Origin: Calditrichota bacterium
Lineage (GTDB): Bacteria > CLD3
NCBI GenBank assembly: GCA_008501735.1
Contig: QQUF01000056.1
Coordinates: forward strand, 1-64,000
Length of the DNA stretch: 64,000 nucleotides
Direction: 5' to 3'
In this document: one piece after another, positions 1-9,527 of the stretch
Numbering within the stretch: the stretch's first letter is position 1
How the letters are laid out: every line of letters starts with the position of its first letter
Position numbers and translations under genes: made by a program
The notes under the pieces: model-generated
Seen by the model: the letters and a program-made list of their open reading frames with translations, nothing else
What the model was told of the DNA's origin: nothing
Database searches by the model: none

Positions 1-268
1 TCAAATTTCCTGTTGATTCAATGTAAGTGAAACCTGAATTACCTGGAATATCTGGACCTGCTGTAAATGTCTGAAATGGATTTCCTGCCGCGAAAGAACT
101 ATAGGTTCCTGTAATGTCAACAATACTCGCTTCGGGTAAAAATCCTCCATTACTCTGACCTGATACATTCACGCGCATCGCTACAAATGTTTGTGAATAA
201 GCTGAACCAATACTTCCGATAAGAAGCATTAGCGCCAATAAGTTTTTTGTTTCTTTCAAAACTTTCAT
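1..268 (-). CDS. Secreted protein, N-terminal part only (runs off the window)
   Basis: The first 89 codons of a gene read leftward; the rest lies outside the window. The start is an ATG at 268-266 with a GGAG ribosome-binding site 5 nt upstream. Residues 1-25 form a typical signal peptide: a lysine-rich start (MKVLKETK), a hydrophobic core (LLALMLLIGSIG) and an AYSQ cleavage region. The mature part is rich in small and polar residues (Gly, Ser, Thr, Asn), as in extracellular or cell-surface beta-sandwich proteins. No family is recognisable from this fragment. It is divergent from fdxA across a 272-bp spacer. Confidence 0.75.
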   Translation of the reverse strand, partial: MKVLKETKNLLALMLLIGSIGSAYSQTFVAMRVNVSGQSNGGFLPEASIVDITGTYSSFAAGNPFQTFTAGPDIPGNSGFTYIESTGNL

Positions 269-461
269 TTTGACTCCATAAAAGTTATTTAGGCGTTGAT
301 TAATAAATTTTATACAATATTTAGCTTTTAGCATAAAACAATACTTACGTAAGTTTAATTACTCCCTAAACTTACGCTTCCAATTTTTGGGATAATTTCA
401 CTTACTTAATTTAATGTAAAATTTTGAATAATCAATAATGCAAAATTTTTTGCTAAAAAGA

Positions 462-493
462 TTGACATTAAAAGCAAAACTTAAATATATTTG
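462..493 (+). promoter_or_regulatory. Predicted promoter of fdxA
   Basis: TTGACA at 462-467 and TATATTTG at 486-493 are separated by 18 nt. The second box fits both the general -10 (TATATT) and the Bacteroidota -7 consensus TAnnTTTG. It lies 48 nt before the fdxA ATG and points the right way. The assignment is by motif only. Confidence 0.6.
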
Positions 494-540
494 CCTTGAA
501 AATTGAGTTTCACTTTCAAAACTAAAACTTGGAGAAAATA

Positions 541-798
541 ATGGCTTACATCATCGTTGAACCATGTATTGGCACTAAGGACACAGCTTGTGTGGATGTT
601 TGTCCTGTTGATTGTATTCACCCAACAGCAGATGCAGACGACTTCGAAAGTGCTGAAATGCTTTACATTGACCCTGACGAATGTATTGATTGCCAAGCTT
701 GTGAAGATGCTTGTCCAGTTAATGCTTGTATTTCTGAAGATGATTGTCCTGAAGAATGGGAACACTTCATCGAAAAAAATGCAGAATACTTCGCATAG
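541..798 (+). CDS. fdxA: Seven-iron ferredoxin
   Basis: An 85-residue soluble electron carrier of the 7Fe (3Fe-4S/4Fe-4S) FdxA class. The N-terminal part has cysteines in C-x7-C-x3-C-P spacing (CIGTKDTACVDVCPVDC) and the C-terminal part a regular CIDCQACEDACP cluster. The acidic C-terminal tail (EEWEHFIEKNAEYFA) is typical of the family. ATG 541 is chosen over an in-frame TTG at 529 because GGAG at 531-534 is well placed for the ATG and would lie inside the longer frame. It is a single gene with its own promoter and terminator. Its redox partner cannot be told from the neighbours. Confidence 0.95.
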   Translation: MAYIIVEPCIGTKDTACVDVCPVDCIHPTADADDFESAEMLYIDPDECIDCQACEDACPVNACISEDDCPEEWEHFIEKNAEYFA

Positions 799-813
799 TA
801 AGTAAAGAATTTT

Positions 814-850
814 AAAAAAGGCTTTCAAGTTCTTCTCGAAAGCCTTTTTT
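814..850 (+). terminator. Intrinsic terminator of fdxA
   Basis: The stem GGCTTTC / GAAAGCC is extended by A/T pairs (814-825 with 838-850), has a 12-nt loop and ends in a T-run. It starts 15 nt after the fdxA stop. Confidence 0.85.
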
Positions 851-937
851 ATTTTATCTCTTGAAAATTTTCTACCCTTCTTTTAATTTCAATCACATCT
901 TTATCTCTATCAAATTTTAAATAAAAAGAAACCCTCT

Positions 938-1822
938 ATGAAAAATGAATTTTGTGGAGTTGGAACCGCATTAATAACTCCTTTTTTTGATGACGGTTCA
1001 ATTGATTACAAGACTTTAGAAAAACTCGTTTGTTGGCAAATTGAATCGGGAGTTGATTTCCTTGTTCCTTGCGGTACTACTGGTGAAACTGTCAATTTTT
1101 CAGATTCTGAATACGAAAAAGTTATTCAAACTGTTGTGAAATCGGCAAACAGGAAAGCAAAAATTCTCGTCGGCTCTGGAAGTAATTCCACTCAAAAAAC
1201 AATCCATTACTCCCAAATCGCTGCAAAAAGTGGTGCAGATGCAATTTTAGTTGTAACTCCTTATTACAATAAGCCCACACAAAATGGTCTAATTGCCCAC
1301 TTTGAAACTGTTGCTACAAACGTTGACTTGCCAATTATTCTTTACAATGTTCCAGGGAGAACAGGGGTAAATTTACAACCTTCTACAACTTTGCAACTTT
1401 CTCAGAATCCCAAAATAATCGGAGTGAAAGAGGCATCTGGAAATCTTTCACAAATTATGGAAATCGTTTCCCAAAAACCTAAAGACTTTGTTTTACTTTC
1501 TGGCGACGATTCTTTGACACTTGCAATTACTGCTTGTGGTGGAAATGGAGTAATTTCTGTTGCGAGTAATGTTTTCCCAAAAGAGTTTGCAAAATTAGTT
1601 CACTTTGCAATTGATGGAAAAATTCCTGAAGCTCAGGAATTACAGTACAGATTTCTAAAATTGATGGATTTACTTTTCATAGAATCCAATCCAATTCCTG
1701 CAAAAACTTGTTTGGTTTTGATGGATAAAATTTCTGAAAATTTTAGACTTCCACTCGTAAAAATGAGCGATTCAAACAAAATACTTTTGTCGAATGAGTT
1801 AATAAATTTGAATTTAATTTAG
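938..1822 (+). CDS. dapA: 4-hydroxy-tetrahydrodipicolinate synthase
   Basis: A 294-residue class I aldolase that condenses pyruvate with aspartate semialdehyde, the first committed step to diaminopimelate and lysine. Family landmarks are all present: the GTTGE loop (residues 46-50), Tyr136 in LYNVPGRTG, and the Schiff-base lysine K164 in GVKEASGN. Length and order match the DapA family, which separates it from related sugar-acid lyases only by overall similarity, so the exact substrate is inferred. It is followed after 7 nt by an ECF sigma factor gene, so the two are probably co-transcribed. No strong Shine-Dalgarno site precedes the ATG. Confidence 0.92.
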   Translation: MKNEFCGVGTALITPFFDDGSIDYKTLEKLVCWQIESGVDFLVPCGTTGETVNFSDSEYEKVIQTVVKSANRKAKILVGSGSNSTQKTIHYSQIAAKSGADAILVVTPYYNKPTQNGLIAHFETVATNVDLPIILYNVPGRTGVNLQPSTTLQLSQNPKIIGVKEASGNLSQIMEIVSQKPKDFVLLSGDDSLTLAITACGGNGVISVASNVFPKEFAKLVHFAIDGKIPEAQELQYRFLKLMDLLFIESNPIPAKTCLVLMDKISENFRLPLVKMSDSNKILLSNELINLNLI

Positions 1823-1829
1823 TAATAAA

Positions 1830-2453
1830 ATGATTATTCAAATTAGTAAACTTAACTTTAAAGGTTTCTCAAAATATGCTGATTTTACTGATGAAGAGCT
1901 CATTAGTCAATTTCAAAATGACGATGAAAATGCCTTCTTAGTTCTAGTAAATCGCTACGAAGAACCTTTGCTTGATTTTGCAAACCGTTATTTGTCAAAC
2001 CGAGCAGAAGCCGAAGACATCGTTCAAGAAACATTTGTCAAAGTTTATAAGAAAAAGCATTTCTATAAAGAGATTGCAAAATTTAGCACTTGGATTTACA
2101 CAATTACTGCAAATCTTTCAAAAACTGAACTTCGTAAAAGGAAAAACCGTCGGCAAGTTTCTATCACCGAACTTGGGTGGGAAAATAAAGATTTTGAAAT
2201 TCCTGACAACATTTACAACCCAGAGAAGTCAACTGAGAAAAATTTCCAAGAGGGAATCATTAAAGATGCGATTAGAGAACTAAGTACTATTTACAAGGAA
2301 GTTATAATTTTGAGAGACTTACAGGAACTTTCTTACGAAGAGATTAGCAACATTCTTGTTCTACCAATGGGAACAGTGAAATCAAGAGTGAATCGTGCAA
2401 GAGTAATGCTTCAAGAAAAACTTTCTTACCTAAAGAACCAATCTCACAACTAA
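1830..2453 (+). CDS. ECF-type RNA polymerase sigma factor
   Basis: A 207-residue sigma-70-family factor with only regions 2 and 4. Region 2 spans about residues 40-105 (AEDIVQETFVKVYKK, then FSTWIYTITAN), and region 4 about 145-200 (EVIILRDLQELSYEEIS, then PMGTVKSRVNRAR, the helix-turn-helix). It directs RNA polymerase to a dedicated promoter set that cannot be read from the sequence. It starts 7 nt after dapA and ends at a bidirectional terminator. There is no adjacent anti-sigma factor gene, unlike many RpoE-type systems, so control by an anti-sigma factor, if any, must come from elsewhere. Confidence 0.93.
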   Translation: MIIQISKLNFKGFSKYADFTDEELISQFQNDDENAFLVLVNRYEEPLLDFANRYLSNRAEAEDIVQETFVKVYKKKHFYKEIAKFSTWIYTITANLSKTELRKRKNRRQVSITELGWENKDFEIPDNIYNPEKSTEKNFQEGIIKDAIRELSTIYKEVIILRDLQELSYEEISNILVLPMGTVKSRVNRARVMLQEKLSYLKNQSHN

Positions 2454-2467
2454 ATTTTTAAAATAAA

Positions 2468-2493
2468 AAATCCCTCTAAAATTAGAGGGATTT
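2468..2493. terminator. Bidirectional hairpin between the sigma factor gene and metK
   Basis: A perfect 12-bp stem (AAATCCCTCTAA with its complement) and a 2-nt loop lie between two convergent genes. The A-run before it gives a T-run on the minus strand, so it best serves metK; the plus-strand T-run is short. Confidence 0.75.
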
Positions 2494-2512
2494 AAAAACT
2501 ATCTTTAAATGG

Positions 2513-2540
2513 GTAATGAACAAAAATTTTTGTTCATTAC
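2513..2540. repeat. 28-bp perfect palindrome with core GAACAAAAATTTTTGTTC
   Basis: The arms GTAATGAACAAAAA are perfectly complementary with no loop. The 18-bp core recurs exactly at 27876-27893 and with two changes inside 6507-6552, which marks a dispersed repeat family. It sits between two convergent genes, 8 nt from the metK stop. Confidence 0.8.
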
Positions 2541-2547
2541 TACGAGA

Positions 2548-3681
2548 TTAAGCTTTTTTGAGTGCGTCAACTTTATCAGTTTTTTCCCAGGCAAACTCAG
2601 GAAGTTCTCTTCCGAAGTGTCCGTAAGCAGCTGTTTTTGAGAAAATTGGTCTTGTTAATCCTAAAGCCTTAATGATTCCTCTTGGGCTGAAATCAAAAAC
2701 TTTTCTGACCAAATTTGTGATTTCTTCATCAGCAACAATTCCTGTTCCGTGTGAATCAACAAGAATTGAAACAGGTTGAACAACACCAATTGCGTAAGCA
2801 AGTTGAACAGTACAACGTTTTGCCAAACCTGCAGCAACAACATTTTTTGCAGCCCAACGAGCAGCGTAAGTTGCACTTCTGTCAACTTTAGTAGAGTCTT
2901 TTCCAGAAAAAGCTCCACCACCGTGAGGGGCAAAACCTCCATAAGTGTCAACAATAATTTTTCTTCCTGTCAAACCTGCATCTCCGTGAGGTCCACCAAT
3001 CACAAAATTTCCAGTTGGATTTATGTGATAAGTAATATCGCCTTGAATTAAATCTTTCGGTAAAACAGGTAAAATCACTTTGTTAATCATATCTTCGCGG
3101 ATTTGTTTTTGAGAAACACCTTCATCGTGTTGGGTTGAAAGAACACAAGTGTCAATTCTGACAGGTTTGTCTCCGTCGTATTCAATTGTAACTTGAGTTT
3201 TTCCGTCAGGTCTCAAGTAGGCAAGAGAACAATCTTTTCTAACAGCTGCAAGTCTTTCTGCCATTTTGTGTGCAAGGTGGATTGGTGTTGGCATAAGTTC
3301 AGGAGTTTCATCAGTTGCGTAACCGAACATAATTCCTTGGTCTCCAGCTCCATCTTTGTCAACTCCCATTGCAATATCAGAAGATTGTTTATCAAGAGTT
3401 ACTAAAACTGCACAAGTTTTGTAATCGAATCCCATTGCAGCATCTGTATAGCCGATTCTTTTTATTACGCTTCGAGCAATATTTTGAATATCAATGTAGC
3501 AATCAGTTGTGATTTCGCCACCAATAAGTGCTAAACCTGTTGTTACAAAAGTTTCACAAGCTACTCTTGAATTTGGGTCTTCACTTAAGGCAGCATCTAA
3601 AACACCATCTGAGATTGCATCTGAAACTTTATCAGGATGCCCTTCTGTTACCGATTCAGAAGTAAAAAGAAATTTGGACAT
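2548..3681 (-). CDS. metK: S-adenosylmethionine synthetase
   Basis: A 377-residue cytoplasmic enzyme that makes S-adenosylmethionine from methionine and ATP. Motifs include the N-terminal [22 protein letters not shown] (the family hexapeptide region), GGAFSGKD (the P-loop-like segment) and DSHGTG near the C-terminal domain. Length is as expected for the family. It is read leftward, 30 nt downstream of the nucleotidyltransferase gene start region, and ends at the bidirectional hairpin. Confidence 0.97.
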   Translation of the reverse strand: MSKFLFTSESVTEGHPDKVSDAISDGVLDAALSEDPNSRVACETFVTTGLALIGGEITTDCYIDIQNIARSVIKRIGYTDAAMGFDYKTCAVLVTLDKQSSDIAMGVDKDGAGDQGIMFGYATDETPELMPTPIHLAHKMAERLAAVRKDCSLAYLRPDGKTQVTIEYDGDKPVRIDTCVLSTQHDEGVSQKQIREDMINKVILPVLPKDLIQGDITYHINPTGNFVIGGPHGDAGLTGRKIIVDTYGGFAPHGGGAFSGKDSTKVDRSATYAARWAAKNVVAAGLAKRCTVQLAYAIGVVQPVSILVDSHGTGIVADEEITNLVRKVFDFSPRGIIKALGLTRPIFSKTAAYGHFGRELPEFAWEKTDKVDALKKA

Positions 3682-3711
3682 TATTTTTTCCTTTGAAATA
3701 TTTAAATAAAT

Positions 3712-4704
3712 TTATGATAAAATTACTTCTGAGTAATCGCCAACATTTACTTGTTTGAAAGTACCGACAACCGAAGCATTTTCACCAATAATTGAACTTT
3801 CTATAACGCTATAAGTTAAAATTGAATTTTTATTTAAAATTGAATTACGGATTACTGAATTTTCAACCGTTGACCCACAACTTATCGAGACGTAAGGTCC
3901 AATGATTGAGTTTTTGATTTTAACATTTTCACCAATTGAAACAGGAGGAATGATTTGGGAATTATCAGTTTCAAAATCTGTTCTTTTACCATTCAAAAAT
4001 TCTTTGTGAAGAATGTGTCTATTAGTTGCTAAAAGTGTTTCCGACTTTCCGCAATCAAACCAACCGTCAACCTCAAAAGTTGTAAACTTCTCACCATTTT
4101 TAATCATTAGTTGTAAAGCATCAGTGAGTTGGTATTCGCCATTTGTTTTGATATCTTTGTCTAAAAGTTCCTTTAGTCCTTTTTTCAGGTTAACTCCACT
4201 TTTAATGTAGTAAAGACCAACAAGTGCTAATTTGCTTAGAAATGTTTTGGGCTTTTCAACCAAGTTCTCAATGTAATTGCCTTCTTTAAGAGCAACACCA
4301 AATCTTTCAGGGTTTTCAACTGAATGCACTCCAAGACTTGAAGTTTTACTTTTAAGCACTTCTTTTAAATTCACATCGAAAATTGTATCACCAAGAGTGA
4401 TAAGAATCGGAGAATCGTCCATAAATTCTTGAGCCATATAAATTGCGTGTCCAAGACCTTTAGCCTCTTTCTGCTCAACAAATTTTAGGTTAACTGACGA
4501 GTAGTTTGCACGAACGAATTTTTCAATCTTATCCCCTAAGTAACCCACCACAAAAATTGCAGTATCAATTTTCTCTTCGATAAGCCTATCCATAATGTGA
4601 GCAATTATTGGCTTTCCAGCTACGTTAAGCATTACTTTTGGATTTGTATTTGTATGCGGTCTTAATTTGCTTCCAACTCCTGCGACCGGAATTATAGCTT
4701 TCAT
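3712..4704 (-). CDS. Sugar-1-phosphate nucleotidyltransferase with left-handed beta-helix tail
   Basis: A 330-residue protein. The N-terminal two thirds is a Rossmann-like nucleotidyltransferase (AIIPVAGVGSKLRPHT, PKVMLNVAGKPII, ITLGDT, VEKP, GWFDCGK). The C-terminal 80 residues contain hexapeptide-like repeats (IGENVKIKNSIIGPYVSI). This architecture fits long-form glucose-1-phosphate thymidylyl/uridylyltransferases and archaeal-type GlmU-like enzymes; the sugar and nucleotide cannot be fixed from sequence alone. It probably feeds cell-envelope polysaccharide synthesis. It lies between metK and parB, all read leftward with short spacers. Confidence 0.88.
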   Translation of the reverse strand: MKAIIPVAGVGSKLRPHTNTNPKVMLNVAGKPIIAHIMDRLIEEKIDTAIFVVGYLGDKIEKFVRANYSSVNLKFVEQKEAKGLGHAIYMAQEFMDDSPILITLGDTIFDVNLKEVLKSKTSSLGVHSVENPERFGVALKEGNYIENLVEKPKTFLSKLALVGLYYIKSGVNLKKGLKELLDKDIKTNGEYQLTDALQLMIKNGEKFTTFEVDGWFDCGKSETLLATNRHILHKEFLNGKRTDFETDNSQIIPPVSIGENVKIKNSIIGPYVSISCGSTVENSVIRNSILNKNSILTYSVIESSIIGENASVVGTFKQVNVGDYSEVILS

Positions 4705-4728
4705 TTAAAATTCTCCATTAGTTATTAA

Positions 4729-5613
4729 CTAATCACTGTCCTTGAAAAAATCTAAAATCTGGTTAAACTCATTTTCATTTGCGTAATGAATTGTAATTTC
4801 ACCACCTTTACGTTTTGGCTTAACTTGAACCTTTGGAATTAATAGGGTTTCCTTGATTCGGGACTCCAATTTAAGAATAAAATCTGATTTTTCAGTCTTT
4901 TCTTTTTTCTTCTTTTTAGAAGATTTTCTTATGTCTTCTTTTGCTTGACGACAAAGAACTTCGACTTCACGAGCACTTAATTTTTCTTGGATAGATTTTT
5001 GCCAAATCAAAAGTTGTTTTTCGGTGTCATCGACAGAAATTAACGGCTTAGCTTTCCCCATTGAAATTTCATTTCTGATGATACTTTCTTGTATAACTTT
5101 TGGAAGTTTAAGAAGCCTTAAAAAATTTGTAATCGTTGAGCGATTTTTACCAACTTTAAGTGAAACTTCTTCTTGAGTAAGTTTGCAATCTTCAATTAAT
5201 CTTTCGTAACCTTCGGCAATTTCAATTGCATTTAAGTTTTCACGTTGGATATTTTCAATAATTGCGAGTTCAAGCATTTCTTCGTTAGAGTTTACACTAA
5301 TTATGTAAGCTGGAATTTTCTCTAACCTTAACGCTTGTGAGGCACGAAGTCTTCTTTCACCAGAAATTAATTCATAACCAGAAGGAACTTTGCGAACAGT
5401 AATAGGCTGAATTATGCCTTTTTCTTTAATTGATTGTTTTAATTCCTCAAGGATTTCTGGGTCGAAGTGCTTTCTTGGCTGAAAAGGGTTTGGTTTAATT
5501 TCTCCAATTGAAAGTTGTGAAACGGTATTGACTTCTTTTGCCGTTTCCTCTTCCATTGTCGGAATTAATGCACTGAGACCTCTTCCAAGGGAAACTCTTT
5601 TTCTAAGAGCCAT
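4729..5613 (-). CDS. parB: Chromosome-partitioning protein ParB
   Basis: A 294-residue CTPase clamp protein that loads at parS and recruits ParA and SMC to the origin region. Visible parts are the N-terminal ALRKRVSLGRGLSALIP, the ParB/Srx domain (IKPNPFQPRKHF, QPITVRKV, YELISGERRLRASQAL), the arginine patch ENIQRENLNAIE, and a helix-turn-helix (LTQEEVSLKVGKNRSTITNFLRLL spread over about residues 140-165). A lysine-rich linker (KKKKKEKTEK) leads to the C-terminal dimerisation region. Its start overlaps the end of parA by 11 nt, so the two are translationally coupled. Confidence 0.95.
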   Translation of the reverse strand: MALRKRVSLGRGLSALIPTMEEETAKEVNTVSQLSIGEIKPNPFQPRKHFDPEILEELKQSIKEKGIIQPITVRKVPSGYELISGERRLRASQALRLEKIPAYIISVNSNEEMLELAIIENIQRENLNAIEIAEGYERLIEDCKLTQEEVSLKVGKNRSTITNFLRLLKLPKVIQESIIRNEISMGKAKPLISVDDTEKQLLIWQKSIQEKLSAREVEVLCRQAKEDIRKSSKKKKKEKTEKSDFILKLESRIKETLLIPKVQVKPKRKGGEITIHYANENEFNQILDFFKDSD

Positions 5614-6367
5614 TTAGTAAAATCTCCTCTGCTAAACGCATATAAGCTTCACTTCCTCTTGAAGAAGCATCGTAAAGAATACAAGGTTTTCCGTGACTTG
5701 GAGCTTCTGCAAGTCTGACATTTTTTGTAATCACAGTTTTGAAAACCTTTTCTCTAAAATAGCTACGAATTTCTTTCGCAACTTGCTTTCCAAGATTTAG
5801 TCTTGGGTCAAACATTGTCAACAAAACACCTTCTATCTCGATGTCTTGGTTCAAAAATTTTTTAATTCTGTTGAAAGTATTCAATAACTGTGTCAAACCT
5901 TCAAGTGCAAAATATTCGCATTGAATTGGAATAATTATCGAATCAACAGCAGTCAAAACATTGACTGTCAGAATCCCGAGAGAAGGCGGACAATCAATAA
6001 AAATATATTTATAATCTTTTTTTAAATCTTTGAGAGCATTCTTAAAAATTCTTTCTCGTGAAACAGCTCTTAAAAGCGGCTCATCAGCACCAACAAGGTC
6101 TTTGTGAGAAGGTAAAACATCAAGATGAGGTACTTGCGACTGATAAACACATTCATTAATGTCAACTCCGTCGATCAAAGCATCATACAACGAGTGTTTT
6201 ATCATATCGGGATAAATCCCGATTCCGCTTGTTGCGTTGGCTTGAGAATCAAAGTCAACTAATAAAGTGTCAATTTCAGCAAGAGCAATACTTGAAGCAA
6301 GATTTATAGCTGTTGTTGTTTTTCCTACGCCACCTTTTTGATTGGTGATGGCAATAACTTTACCCAT
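5603..6367 (-). CDS. parA: Chromosome-partitioning ATPase ParA
   Basis: A 254-residue Walker-type ATPase (Soj/ParA). The deviant Walker A KGGVGKTTT is at residues 11-19, followed by LLVDFDSQANATSG and IFIDCPPSLG (Walker B). The N-terminus is short, without the extra DNA-binding domain of plasmid ParA, so this is the chromosomal type. It precedes parB with an 11-nt overlap. A parS-like sequence lies inside the gene (6050-6065). ParA drives origin movement by nucleoid-bound ATP cycling with ParB. Confidence 0.95.
   Translation of the reverse strand: MGKVIAITNQKGGVGKTTTAINLASSIALAEIDTLLVDFDSQANATSGIGIYPDMIKHSLYDALIDGVDINECVYQSQVPHLDVLPSHKDLVGADEPLLRAVSRERIFKNALKDLKKDYKYIFIDCPPSLGILTVNVLTAVDSIIIPIQCEYFALEGLTQLLNTFNRIKKFLNQDIEIEGVLLTMFDPRLNLGKQVAKEIRSYFREKVFKTVITKNVRLAEAPSHGKPCILYDASSRGSEAYMRLAEEILLNGS
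6050..6065 (+). promoter_or_regulatory. parS-like site inside parA
   Basis: TCTTTCTCGTGAAACA matches the bacterial parS consensus TGTTTCACGTGAAACA at 14 of 16 positions, with an intact right half. It overlaps parA codons, as parS sites often do near parAB. It is the only match of this quality noticed in the window. Confidence 0.5.
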
Positions 6368-6506
6368 TTAAAAACAATAAATTAAGTAGTTTAAATTATC
6401 TTAAAAATAAATTCTTAAGGTTTAATTAAGGGGACTAATTTTAAAGCTAAAGCAATGAATTTCCAATATAAATTTTGGGAAAATTAAATGCAAGGCTTTT
6501 AACAAT

Positions 6507-6552
6507 TAACAATCATTAAGGAGCAAAAACTTTTGTTCGTTAATGATTGTTA
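6507..6552. repeat. Inverted repeat upstream of groESL, member of the GAACAAAAA family
   Basis: Perfect 13-bp outer arms (TAACAATCATTAA) enclose an inner near-palindrome GAGCAAAAACTTTTGTTC. It lies in the 436-bp gap between parA and groES, which are divergent. Besides this element the gap holds the sigma-54 element and a pair of short direct repeats (6615-6628 and 6734-6748, TGTCAAAATG then TCAA). Confidence 0.65.
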
Positions 6553-6701
6553 GGCAGGTTTTATACTTCAAGCGGAATTCACACTAAAGTCTGCCTCTAA
6601 TCAAAACCTCTTGCTGTCAAAATGTCAACCAAGTTTGAAAAAATTACAAACTAACATTTCATAAAAATTTTCTAAGGGCTTTAAAGACTGTTTTTCAGTT
6701 T

Positions 6702-6717
6702 TGGCACAAGCGTTGCT
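6702..6717 (+). promoter_or_regulatory. Sigma-54 (-24/-12) promoter of groESL
   Basis: TGGCACAAGCGTTGCT matches the RpoN consensus TGGCAYRNNNNTTGCW at every defined position. It is 87 nt before the groES start and correctly oriented. No CIRCE operator (TTAGCACTC-N9-GAGTGCTAA) is present. A sigma-54 promoter needs an AAA+ activator; which one is unknown. Confidence 0.75.
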
Positions 6718-6803
6718 AAGAAACTTGCGACCGTGTCAAAATGGTCAAGAAATAGAAATTAATTTAAAAATTTAACTTAAATCCAAACTTGGAGGTTCAT
6801 AAA

Positions 6804-7085
6804 GTGAACATTCGACCATTAGCAGACAGAGTAGTCTTAAAACCAGTTGAAGCAGCTGAAGTTTCAAAAGGAGGAATCATTCTTCCTGACACAGCTAAAG
6901 AAAAACCACAAGAAGCAGAAGTAGTTGCAGTTGGTGCAGGAAAATACGAAAACGGAAATCTTGTTGCACTTGAAGTAAAAGTTGGTGACAAAGTTCTTTA
7001 CGGAAAATATTCTGGAACTGAAGTAAAAGTAAATGGTGAAGAATACTTAATAATTCGCGAGTCTGATATTCTCGCAATTGTCTAA
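6804..7085 (+). CDS. groES: Co-chaperonin GroES
   Basis: A 93-residue lid of the GroEL folding chamber. Family motifs are [13 protein letters not shown] at the start, the mobile-loop region [18 protein letters not shown], and [14 protein letters not shown]. The start is taken as GTG 6804, 8 nt after a strong GGAGG (6791-6795). An in-frame TTG at 6789 would place the ribosome-binding site inside the gene and add residues not found in GroES. It forms an operon with groEL, 30 nt downstream. Confidence 0.96.
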   Translation: MNIRPLADRVVLKPVEAAEVSKGGIILPDTAKEKPQEAEVVAVGAGKYENGNLVALEVKVGDKVLYGKYSGTEVKVNGEEYLIIRESDILAIV

Positions 7086-7091
7086 TTCTAA

Positions 7092-8759
<1,668 letters not shown>

Positions 8760-8794
8760 CATTTCGTTTTAGACCTCATTTCTTACATAGATTT

Positions 8795-8826
8795 AAAGCC
8801 TGAGTTTTTTAGCTCAGGCTTTTTTT
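8795..8826 (+). terminator. Intrinsic terminator of groESL
   Basis: The 10-bp stem AAAGCCTGAG / CTCAGGCTTT with an 8-nt loop is followed by a run of Ts, 35 nt after the groEL stop. Confidence 0.88.
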
Positions 8827-8892
8827 GTTTTTAGAATCAAGTTTTATTTACTTTAAATTAAAAGGCGTTTGAAAAACTTATAGGAATAAAAA

Positions 8893-9438
8893 ATGCTCAA
8901 AAGAGAAGAAGCTAAAAACATACTTTTTGAACTCACTGAAACTGAAACTCTAAGAAGACACGCAAGAACTGTTGAACTTGTAATGGAAGCCTACGCAAAG
9001 AAGTTAGATGAAAATGTAGAAGAATGGGCAATCGCCGGAATGCTTCACGATGCAGACTACGAAAAATTTCCTGATGAACATCCGAAAATTATTGTTGAAA
9101 AATTACGTGGACTTGGTGAAGAAAAAATCGCACACGCAATTTCTGCTCACTACACAAAATGGAAAATTCCTTATGAGACCTTGCTTGACAAAGGGCTTTT
9201 AGCTTGTGATGAATTGACAGGGTTTATTGTTGCTTGTTCACTTGTCAGACCAGAAAAGCTAGAAGGTCTCAAAGCAAAATCAGTTAAGAAAAAACTCAAG
9301 AACAAAAAGTTTGCAGCAAAGGTTGAGAGAGAAGAAGTTTTTCAAGGAGCAGAAATCTTCGGAGTAGATTTGGGAGAACACATTGATTTTATTGTTAATG
9401 TTCTCTATGCAAATCGTGAAGAATTAGGTTTAACTTAA
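8893..9438 (+). CDS. HD-domain phosphohydrolase-like protein
   Basis: A 181-residue single-domain HD protein. The metal-binding pattern is His23 (RRHAR), the HD pair H52-D53 (GMLHDADYEKF), then H in ISAHYTKW and an Asp in ACDELTG. HD proteins of this short class hydrolyse phosphate esters, often of nucleotides; the substrate here is unknown. The C-terminal third is lysine-rich (KKKLKNKKFAAKVERE). It stands alone between the groEL terminator and a DHH-family gene on the same strand. Confidence 0.8.
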   Translation: MLKREEAKNILFELTETETLRRHARTVELVMEAYAKKLDENVEEWAIAGMLHDADYEKFPDEHPKIIVEKLRGLGEEKIAHAISAHYTKWKIPYETLLDKGLLACDELTGFIVACSLVRPEKLEGLKAKSVKKKLKNKKFAAKVEREEVFQGAEIFGVDLGEHIDFIVNVLYANREELGLT

Positions 9439-9527
9439 ACTTAAAGTTTGTAGTTAGATTTTACAGTGTTAATTATTAACTTTGTTGTCTTGAAGAATAA
9501 ATTTTAAAATCAAATTAGTCACTGAAA

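Noticed and set aside
6368-6803. CIRCE/HrcA operator upstream of groESL
   Set aside because: No TTAGCACTC / GAGTGCTAA inverted repeat is present; the inverted repeat at 6507-6552 has an unrelated sequence.
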